64,000 nt of DNA. Source: Candidatus Amarolinea dominans (lineage in GTDB: Bacteria; Chloroflexota; Anaerolineae; SSC4; Amarolineaceae). The position numbers were made by a program, and so were the translations under genes. The stretch lies in assembly GCA_016719785.1 (NCBI GenBank), contig JADJYJ010000014.1, positions 86,868 to 150,867 on the forward strand. Direction: 5' to 3'. The notes under the pieces are model-generated. The model did not search any database. It was not told the origin of the DNA and saw nothing but the letters and a program-made list of their open reading frames with translations. Below are positions 57,697-64,000 of this stretch, piece after piece (the first letter of the stretch is position 1; each line of letters begins with the position of its first letter).

Positions 57697-60150
57697 ATGC
57701 CCAATCCTGATGCTGCGCAGAGCGACCGCCAACTAATCATTGCCTGGCCCGGTCATCAACTGACGGCGCCCCTGACCGCGCCGGTCCTGCGCCTGGGGCG
57801 CCATCCCGATGGCAATGACATCGTCATCGAAGCGCCGGCCGTGGCGCCCTACCACGCGACCCTGCGCCTGGAGGCCGACGGCTATCATCTGCTCGACGGG
57901 CAGGAGCGCGACGGCCAGTGGGTGCGCAGCCCCAACGGCCTGAGCTGCCGCGGCCAGCCGGTAGTGGATGAAAAGCTCGACAACGGCGAGATCGTGCGCA
58001 TCCCCGGCCCGGCCGAAGACTTCGTCTCCCTGCTCTATTTCGACGCCGCGGCCGCCAGCCCCGGCCAGCGCACGCAGGTCAGCCTGACGCACGAGATCAG
58101 CCTGGGCCGCGACCCGCGCAACGACCTGGTCATCAACGACCCTACCGCCTCTGCCTTCCACGCCACGGTGACGCCGCTGGACCAGGGTCATCTCCTGCGC
58201 GATCTGCGCAGCGCCAGCGGCACCTTCGTCAACGGCCAGCGCGTAACGCAGCATACCCTGCGGCCCGACGATGACATCCTGATCGGCTCCGTGCAACTGC
58301 GCTACGACGGTCACCACCTGGCGCTGGTTGATCTGCGCCGCGCCGGCATCCGCCTGGATGGCGTGAGCCTGCGCAAACAGGTGCCCGCAGCCAGGGCGAG
58401 CGCCGGCGACAGCGGCTTCAAGCTGCTGCTCAGCGACGTTTCCCTGGTCATTCATCCGCGCGAGTTCATTGCCATTGTTGGCGGCAGCGGCACCGGCAAA
58501 TCCACCCTACTCGACGCGCTCAACGCGTTCCGGCCCGTGAATGGCCGCGTGCTCATCAACGGTGATGACCTCTACCGCAACTTCGATGCCTACCGCCAAA
58601 GCATCGGCTACGTGCCCCAGGATGACATCATCCACCGCGAGCTGACCGTGGAAGAGGCGCTGCGCTTTGTCGCCCGCCTGCGCCTGCCGCCCGATACCGG
58701 CCCGGCCGAGATCGAAAAGCGGGTCGAGACCGTTCTGCAGCAGGTGGCGATGAGCAATCGCCGCACGGTGTTGGTGCGCCAGCTCAGCGGCGGCCAGCGC
58801 AAGCGCATCAGCCTGGCCGTGGAGTTGATCGCTGCGCCCGGCATCCTCTTCCTGGACGAACCGACTTCGGGCCTGGACCCCGGCCTGGACAAGCGGATGA
58901 TGTTCACCCTGCGCCAGGTGGCTAACGCCGGCACCACCGTCATCCTGGTCACGCACGCGACTGACAACATCCAGGACTGCGACCTGGTCGCGTTCCTGGC
59001 CGAACGGGGCCGCCTGATCTTCTACGGCCCGCCGACCGAGGCGCTGACCTTTTTCGGTGTGCATGACTTTGCCGAAATCTATCACCTGGTGGAGCTGGAG
59101 CCAGACCGCTGGCAGCAGGCCTTCCAGGCATCCGGCTTCTACGCGGCCTACATCGAGCGCCGCCTGGCGACCACCTGCCCGCGCTGCTCCGAACCGCTGG
59201 CGCCAGAGCAGATGATCTGCGCCAACTGCGGCTATCAGCGCCAGTCTGCGACGACCACGGCTCAGGCCGCGCCTGTCCCTGTCGCGCGGCCCACGCCCTG
59301 GCGCGCCGGCCTGGCAACCTTCAGCCGCCAGACCAGCATCCTGATCGAGCGCTACGTCACGATCATGCTGCGCGACCGGCGCAATCTGCTCTTCCTGCTC
59401 TTGCAGGCGCCGCTGATCGCCCTGCTGCTCTTCCTGGTGATGAAGCCGGGGCTGTTCAACCAGGGCCTCGATGTGGAGGTGAGCGACCTGGCGGAGATGC
59501 AGAAGGTTCTGTTCGTGCTGGCCTGCATTGCGGCCTGGTTCGGGTTGATCAACGCGGTGCGCGAGATCGTCAAAGAGCTGCCGATCTACCGCCGTGAGCG
59601 GTTCGTCAACCTGGGCGTGGCGGCCTACGTCACCTCCAAGCTGGTGGTTCTGCTGGCGCTGAGCATTGTTCAGGCCGGCCTGCTGGTCGCCATCGTTCAC
59701 CTGCGCGGGCAATTCCCGGCCGTGGGCGCCAGCGGCCTGCCCGGCGTGATCGAGATTTTCGCTGCGGTGCTCCTCGTCACCTTTGCCTCCACCTGCCTGG
59801 GCCTGCTGCTCTCGGCCGCGGTGGGCCGCGAGGACCGGGTGATGAGCCTGATGCCGCTCTTCCTGATTCCGCAGATCGTCTTCGCCGGCGTTGTCTTCAA
59901 GCTCGAAGGCAGCGCCCGCTTCGTCTCCTGGCTGACCTTCAGCCGCTGGGGCATCGAGGCCCTGGGCGCGACGATCAACCTGCCGGAGTTGCACCGCATC
60001 GCCAGCTACGTCATGCCGGTGGAGGCGCTGGTCTTCCCGTTCGACCATTCCAGCGCCTATCTGCGGCAGAACCTGGGCATCCTGCTGGCGCTGGCCGTCG
60101 TCTGTATGGCGCTGACCGTCGTGGCCCTCAAACGACAGGATGCGCGTTGA
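57697..60150 (+). CDS. FHA-domain ABC transporter (ABCG-like half transporter with zinc ribbon)
   Basis: 817 residues. Two FHA-like domains (~10-110, ~120-215; LGRHPDGNDIVIEAP and LGRDPRNDLVINDPTASAFH) are followed by an ATPase domain (Walker A GGSGTGKSTLLDALN, signature LSGGQRKRISLAVE, Walker B FLDEPTSGLD). A four-Cys zinc ribbon (CPRCSEPLAPEQMICANCG) comes next, then an ABC-2 type permease with about six helices (~565-810). FHA domains bind phosphothreonine, so transport may be controlled by Ser/Thr kinases. The substrate is unknown. Confidence 0.9.
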   Translation: MPNPDAAQSDRQLIIAWPGHQLTAPLTAPVLRLGRHPDGNDIVIEAPAVAPYHATLRLEADGYHLLDGQERDGQWVRSPNGLSCRGQPVVDEKLDNGEIVRIPGPAEDFVSLLYFDAAAASPGQRTQVSLTHEISLGRDPRNDLVINDPTASAFHATVTPLDQGHLLRDLRSASGTFVNGQRVTQHTLRPDDDILIGSVQLRYDGHHLALVDLRRAGIRLDGVSLRKQVPAARASAGDSGFKLLLSDVSLVIHPREFIAIVGGSGTGKSTLLDALNAFRPVNGRVLINGDDLYRNFDAYRQSIGYVPQDDIIHRELTVEEALRFVARLRLPPDTGPAEIEKRVETVLQQVAMSNRRTVLVRQLSGGQRKRISLAVELIAAPGILFLDEPTSGLDPGLDKRMMFTLRQVANAGTTVILVTHATDNIQDCDLVAFLAERGRLIFYGPPTEALTFFGVHDFAEIYHLVELEPDRWQQAFQASGFYAAYIERRLATTCPRCSEPLAPEQMICANCGYQRQSATTTAQAAPVPVARPTPWRAGLATFSRQTSILIERYVTIMLRDRRNLLFLLLQAPLIALLLFLVMKPGLFNQGLDVEVSDLAEMQKVLFVLACIAAWFGLINAVREIVKELPIYRRERFVNLGVAAYVTSKLVVLLALSIVQAGLLVAIVHLRGQFPAVGASGLPGVIEIFAAVLLVTFASTCLGLLLSAAVGREDRVMSLMPLFLIPQIVFAGVVFKLEGSARFVSWLTFSRWGIEALGATINLPELHRIASYVMPVEALVFPFDHSSAYLRQNLGILLALAVVCMALTVVALKRQDAR

Positions 60151-60165
60151 TTCGCAGAGGTTTTC

Positions 60166-60314
60166 TGCCACGAATTTCACGAATTTTCACGAATTGGTAT
60201 TTGTTTTCGTGTAAGTGAGTGTCATTCGTGGCAAGGGAGATGAGGTTTTCTGCCACGAATTTCACGAATTTTCACGAATTGGTATTTGTTTTCGTGAGTG
60301 GGTGTCATTCGGGG
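60166..60314. repeat. Two further CCACGAAT-family palindromes
   Basis: Copies at 60166-60233 and 60251-60314 share the left half TGCCACGAATTTCACGAATT and a GGTATTTGTTTTCGTG loop; the second lacks a complete right arm. They fill the gap before the next gene. Confidence 0.7.
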
Positions 60315-60363
60315 TGGGAGATATCGGTATGAGTTCGATTTTCAAAAAGGTACATGGAGGTAC

Positions 60364-61461
60364 ATGATGAAGTCTGGTTTTCGATGGCGATGCATGGGAC
60401 TGCTGACGATGGTGCTGCTGTTGTGGCCGTTGATGGCGGCGGCGGCGCCTCTGCCGGCGGAGCGGTCTGGCCCCACCCTGACCGCACGCGGGCAGGAGGA
60501 TCAACTGCTGACGCTCTACAGCAGCTACGAATGGAAAAATGACCTGCCGGGCCAGTGCCCCACCTATCCGCCCATTTTCCGCACAGGCACGCGCACCATC
60601 CACAGCTATTTGCCGGCCACGGTCAAACAGGAACTGCCCGTCGTGGTGATCTGGCAGGAAGCCGTTGACAACACCGTGCAGGAAGACCCGGTGGCGACCG
60701 CGCGCGCGGTGCTGGCGCCCAACACCCTGCCCCATGCCTCGGTGTCGTTCAATCAGGATGTGGGCGGTCGCGTCTTCCTGGTGACGATGTTCCTGCAAGA
60801 TGAAGCCGGCAAGTGGGTGCCCATTGCCAACGGCGTCTTTGGCATCGCCAGTTCCACCGGCAAGCCAGGCACGCCGGGTGAATGCCCCATTCCCGACAGC
60901 ATGAAGACCAACGGCGCGGGTGCGGGTGCAGCCGGCGGCATTGTCGGGGGCGCCAGCGTGGGCGGCTCCGGCGACACGGCCGCGGCGACACCAACGCCCG
61001 CCAAGTCTGCGCCCCCAAAGCCGACTGCCACCAAACCGCCCGCCACGACCACCGCGGCCTCGCCGCTGCAAATCACCTGGGCCGATATGTCGTACGAGGG
61101 GCGCGAGGGCGACAGCCGCTGGTGTCAAACGCGCATGATTTATGTCAATAAGTCCAAGCGCGCGGCGCGCTGGCCCGAATACCGGCCCAGCGTTCAGATT
61201 GTCAACGCGGACGGCTCCGAAGACGGCTGGTATCTGGCGAGCTTCTACTCCAAGACCGACGGCTGGGAGAACGGCATTGACCCCAACAACATCCCCGCCA
61301 TCGCGCCCGGCGCCTCCGCGGACTGGACTTGGTACAGCGCCACCGATCGCGCCGGCCAATACTGCGCCACAATCGGCCTGGTCTACCAGGGCTGGACCTA
61401 CACCGCCAGCTTCGATCGCACCGGCAAGCTGTTGGGATCCAAGACGTTCCCACCCAAGTGA
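60364..61461 (+). CDS. Secreted protein with NBR1-Ig-like C-terminal domain
   Basis: 365 residues from ATG 60364 (GGAGG upstream; ATG 60367 equally possible). A signal peptide (LLTMVLLLWPLMAAAAP) and an N-terminal domain with paired Cys come first. A Gly- and Pro/Thr-rich linker (~190-240) leads to a C-terminal domain beginning LQITWADMSYEG and ending YCATIGLVYQGWTYTASFD, similar in outline to NBR1-type Ig domains. Function unknown; probably surface-exposed. Followed 34 bases later by a lipoprotein gene. Confidence 0.6.
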   Translation: MMKSGFRWRCMGLLTMVLLLWPLMAAAAPLPAERSGPTLTARGQEDQLLTLYSSYEWKNDLPGQCPTYPPIFRTGTRTIHSYLPATVKQELPVVVIWQEAVDNTVQEDPVATARAVLAPNTLPHASVSFNQDVGGRVFLVTMFLQDEAGKWVPIANGVFGIASSTGKPGTPGECPIPDSMKTNGAGAGAAGGIVGGASVGGSGDTAAATPTPAKSAPPKPTATKPPATTTAASPLQITWADMSYEGREGDSRWCQTRMIYVNKSKRAARWPEYRPSVQIVNADGSEDGWYLASFYSKTDGWENGIDPNNIPAIAPGASADWTWYSATDRAGQYCATIGLVYQGWTYTASFDRTGKLLGSKTFPPK

Positions 61462-61495
61462 GCGCACGAGAATACGGAGGCGAAGAAAGAAACAG

Positions 61496-62320
61496 ATGAA
61501 ACAGATGAAACAGATGAAACAGACACGAACGCAGGGTCTGACCCTGCTCTTGATGGGGCTTTTGCTGCTGGCGCTGACGGCCTGCGCGGCGCAGACGCCC
61601 GCTGCCACGCCCACGCCCACCGGCCCAAGCGGCGCGGAGTTGATGACGCAGATGCAAAAGGCCATCGCTGACGCTCAGAGCGCGCACCTGACCCTGCGCT
61701 TCCAGGTGGCTTCCGCGGAGGGGCCGGTGACCGGCACGGCCGAGGTCTGGGCGCAGCGCCCGGGTCAGCGCCGCATTCAACTGCGCAGCGACCTGGGCAG
61801 CGTGGATGGCATCCTCGCGGTGACCGCGGGCGACCAAGGCTGGGCCTACAGCAAGCGCGATGACCTGGTGCTGGTGGCGGACCGTAGCCTGCTGCAGAGC
61901 CAGTTGGGCCGTCAGCCGGAGCTGCGCGAGATTGCCGGGTTTGTGGAAAAGCTGATGGCGCGCGGCTTCACCGACACCGAAGCGGTCAACCAGGGCGCGG
62001 CCACCATCGCCGGCCGGGCCACCTACAAAGTACAGGTGACTTTCAAGCCGACTGCGGACCCGACGCAGAAGTTGGAAGGAATCGGCACGGTGTTCTACAT
62101 TGATGCGCAGACCCACCTGCCGCAGCGGGTGGAAATCGAAGTGACCTACGGCAACTTCACCGTGCGCGGCTTTGCCGAGGTGCAGGGCGAGATCGAGCTG
62201 AACCCCACGCTCGACGCCGCCCTCTTCACCTTCGACCCGCCCCCGGGCGCCGCAGTCATCAACCTGGCCGATGTGCCGCTGCCCTCGGTCGTGCCCGCGG
62301 AGCTGCCGGTGGTGAAGTGA
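61496..62320 (+). CDS. LolA/LppX-like lipoprotein
   Basis: 274 residues from the first of three ATGs set in a nine-base tandem repeat (ATGAAACAG). The signal ends LLLALTACAAQ, followed by a TPTPTGP linker. The mature part resembles the LolA/LppX half-barrel fold: AHLTLRFQVASAEG, GQRRIQLRSDLGSVDG, FVEKLMARGF, GIGTVFYIDAQTHLPQRVE. Such proteins hold a lipid or hydrophobic ligand. The repeat gives a variable N-terminus (KQMKQMKQ). A GAATGAATTC-type hairpin follows the stop. Confidence 0.75.
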   Translation: MKQMKQMKQTRTQGLTLLLMGLLLLALTACAAQTPAATPTPTGPSGAELMTQMQKAIADAQSAHLTLRFQVASAEGPVTGTAEVWAQRPGQRRIQLRSDLGSVDGILAVTAGDQGWAYSKRDDLVLVADRSLLQSQLGRQPELREIAGFVEKLMARGFTDTEAVNQGAATIAGRATYKVQVTFKPTADPTQKLEGIGTVFYIDAQTHLPQRVEIEVTYGNFTVRGFAEVQGEIELNPTLDAALFTFDPPPGAAVINLADVPLPSVVPAELPVVK

Positions 62321-62322
62321 CA

Positions 62323-62344
62323 GCCGCCGAATTCATTCGGCGGC
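62323..62344. repeat. GAATGAATTC-core hairpin after the lipoprotein gene
   Basis: Ten-base arms GCCGCCGAAT and ATTCGGCGGC around TC, two bases after the stop codon. It may end transcription and belongs to the hairpin family of the following array. Confidence 0.7.
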
Positions 62345-62463
62345 GGGCTCCCCTTGCGCAGGCTGGCTGCCGCTCGAATCGCCGGGCAAGCCGAAATCGC
62401 CCCCCGCGACACCCGCTCCTTACCCGGCGGGCCTGCGCAAGGTTGGACGATTGCCCGGCGGTC

Positions 62464-63150
62464 CCGTGAATGAATTCACGGTCTGATACACCGCCCCGTG
62501 AATGAATTCACGGTCTGATACACCCCGTGAATGAATTCACGGTCTGATACACCCCGTGAATGAATTCACGGTCTGATACACCGAAACCTGCTGAAGCAGG
62601 TTGGTGTGGGGTGTGATGGCTGAATTCGTGAAATTTGCGGAGAGCGAATTCACGGGCTGAGCCACCCCGTGAATGAATTCACGGTCTGATACACCCCGTG
62701 AATGAATTCACGGTCTGATACACCCCGTGAATGAATTCACGGTCGGATATACCGAAACCTGCTGAAGCAGGTTGGTGGGTGTGATGGCTGAATTCGTGAA
62801 ATTTGCGGAGAGCGAATTCACGGGCTGAACCACCCGTGAATGAATTCACGGTCTGATACATACCCGTGAATGAATTCACGGTCTGATACACCCCGTGAAT
62901 GAATTCACGGTCTGATATACCGAAACCTGCTGAAGCAGGTTGGTGTGGGGTGTGATGGCTGAATTCGTGAAATTTGCGGAGAGCGAATTCACGGGCTGAG
63001 CCACCCGTGAATGAATTCACGGTCTGATACACACCCGTGAATGAATTCACGGTCTGATACACCGAAACCTGCTGAAGCAGGTTGGTGTGGGGTGTGACGA
63101 CTCAATTCGTGAAATTTGCGGAGAGCGAATTGACGGGCTGAGCCGCCCGT
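62464..63150. repeat. Composite array of short hairpin repeats
   Basis: Twelve A units of about 29-32 bases (CCGTGAATGAATTCACGG plus TCTGATACACC) start at 62464, 62496, 62525, 62554, 62667, 62696, 62725, 62834, 62864, 62893, 63005 and 63035. They are interrupted by four B units of about 85 bases (near 62581, 62753, 62921, 63063) carrying AACCTGCT-GA-AGCAGGTT and a TGAATTCG/CGAATTCA pair. Order is A4-B-A3-B-A3-B-A2-B. Each A is a hairpin with 8-base arms and a GA loop. Spacers are not unique, so this is not a CRISPR. Confidence 0.9.
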
Positions 63151-63267
63151 GGGTGTGCAGCGCTCTTCCGAATATCCTTTGCGTCCCTGCGCCCTGGCGT
63201 CCCTGCGTTGAGCAAACCTCCGCTGTCAAGACAGGTTCCCACCACCGCAACCCGCTTAAGTATCAGA

Positions 63268-63285
63268 CACCGAATTCATTCGGTG
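63268..63285. repeat. GAATGAATTC-core hairpin
   Basis: CACCGAAT-TC-ATTCGGTG, perfect eight-base arms, between the array and the last gene. Confidence 0.65.
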
Positions 63286-63353
63286 GGGTGCGGGCGACAA
63301 TCCCATTCGTGTCAATTCGTGCAATTCGTGGCAAAATCTGACGCGGCGCGGGA

Positions 63354-63383
63354 TTGACACCAACGCCCACCATGATGTATGAT
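63354..63383 (+). promoter_or_regulatory. Promoter of the terminal AAA ATPase gene
   Basis: TTGACA (63354-63359) and TATGAT (63378-63383) with an 18-base spacer, 45 bases before the ATG. Near-consensus sigma-70 type. Confidence 0.7.
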
Positions 63384-63427
63384 CCTGCTCATCCGTGCTG
63401 TCGCTTTTTTCCAAGCAGGAGATACCC

Positions 63428-64000
63428 ATGATCGCCACGAATCTCACCGAAGTCATGAACGTTTTCGTCCACAACGAGCCTTTGCAGGGCCGCGGCCTCG
63501 CTGAATTCTACGTGGCGCGCCCCAAGGGCCAGATCGAACCGATGCGCATCTTTCTGGAAGATCAACATGAACCGGTCAAGATTCTGTTTACCGGGCATCG
63601 GGGCAGCGGCAAATCAACCGAGTTGAACAAGCTCACGTCTGTCTTGGGCGACAAATTCCTTACCGTTCAATTCTCGGTGCGAAGCGTGCTCGACCCGTTG
63701 GACGTAACTTACACCGATCTGCTACTCTCCATGGCGATTCGCCTCTTCCGCCAGGTCACCGATCAGCGCCTTCTCCGTCGCCGCCAGCGCGCCCTGATCG
63801 GCGATGCCCTGCTCGATGATGTGTATCGCTGGTTCACGCAAGAAATTGTCCTGGAGAAAATCATCGAACCGCAGGTGGATGCCAGCCTGTCTGCCAATTT
63901 CAATCTGCTCTTCGTTAAACTGGAGGGCAAAGTTAGCACCGAGGCTGTGACCCGCCGCACCATTCGTGAACGACTGGAGCATCGTCTCTCCGAACTCATT
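63428..64000 (+). CDS. AAA/STAND-like ATPase, N-terminal part (runs off right edge)
   Basis: 191 codons open to the window end from ATG 63428 (AGGAG six bases upstream). Walker A is FTGHRGSGKSTELNKL at about residues 55-70. The N-terminus (NVFVHNEPLQGRGLAEFYVA) and the following VQFSVRSVLDPLDVTYTDLL are as in large P-loop ATPases with no single known role, some of them in defence or signalling. The effector domain, if any, lies beyond the window. Confidence 0.8.
   Translation, partial: MIATNLTEVMNVFVHNEPLQGRGLAEFYVARPKGQIEPMRIFLEDQHEPVKILFTGHRGSGKSTELNKLTSVLGDKFLTVQFSVRSVLDPLDVTYTDLLLSMAIRLFRQVTDQRLLRRRQRALIGDALLDDVYRWFTQEIVLEKIIEPQVDASLSANFNLLFVKLEGKVSTEAVTRRTIRERLEHRLSELI

Noticed and set aside
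62679..63062. Minus-strand frame with repeated YQTVNSFTG peptides
   Set aside because: It is the translation of the tandem DNA repeat, without start signals or a credible protein.
62464..63150. CRISPR-like look of the repeat array
   Set aside because: The sequence between repeats is constant, units are too short, a second unit type alternates, and no cas gene is present.

Overview
The window is GC-rich, gene-dense bacterial DNA that most resembles a Chloroflexota genome (Anaerolineae/Caldilineae-like). This rests on inference from a fused alpha-beta glycyl-tRNA synthetase, Gly/Ala-rich lipoproteins with TPTP-type linkers, FHA-fused ABC exporters and many intergenic palindromes; no rRNA or other marker confirms it. 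I saw no rRNA, tRNA or CRISPR array. Several genes carry frameshifts. Some look like real decay and some could be base-calling errors.

Layout. 1-2.9 kb: start of a PAS sensor protein, a frameshifted NAD-epimerase, a Gfo/Idh oxidoreductase, and a LacI-type regulator behind a promoter whose spacer is a perfect operator palindrome. 4.2-13.7 kb: a carbohydrate locus with an unusual tandem-duplicated solute-binding lipoprotein, two permeases, an ATPase, a glycosyltransferase and a GH13 sugar phosphorylase. Together these suggest import and phosphorolysis of an alpha-glucoside. 13.8-22.8 kb: a degraded ATPase/PIN pair, SbcC, a conserved protein annotated elsewhere as quinate 5-dehydrogenase, GlyQS and ferritin.

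23-34 kb is the most interesting part. A minus-strand operon (27.5 to 23.5 kb) encodes a PCYCGC lipoprotein, a membrane CuA-type cupredoxin, a NapH/NosR-like 4Fe-4S membrane protein, a CuA-cytochrome c fusion and a small DUF1573-like protein. That last gene has an in-frame UGA followed by a good bacterial SECIS-like hairpin, so it is a probable selenoprotein. No terminal oxidase or NosZ lies in the window, so this looks like an extracytoplasmic electron-transfer or redox system of unknown purpose. Upstream on the same strand lie a ZIP transporter, a two-domain multicopper oxidase, an ICMT-like methyltransferase, a P1B ATPase with an SPC motif and an ArsR-type sensor.

34-46.5 kb: a copper/redox region mixing intact genes (SHOCT protein, NarL-type two-component system, DUF302, two CopA-like ATPases, a cupredoxin) with gene remnants (multicopper oxidase, rhodanese, beta-propeller, cytochrome c, TauE/UreH-like). 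46.7-62.3 kb: GalT, a multispanning glycosyltransferase-like protein, an alpha-oxoamine synthase with an SDR, a BNR-repeat protein, a receiver-kinase hybrid, an ABC exporter, an M32 carboxypeptidase, an FHA-ABC transporter and two secreted proteins. 62.4-63.2 kb: a composite array of short hairpin repeats. The window ends inside an AAA ATPase gene.

Small repeats recur: a 74-bp leader-like element (three copies, each just upstream of a gene in the same orientation), a 166-bp MITE-like element (two copies, 97-98% identical), a CCACGAATTT palindrome family and a GAATGAATTC hairpin family.
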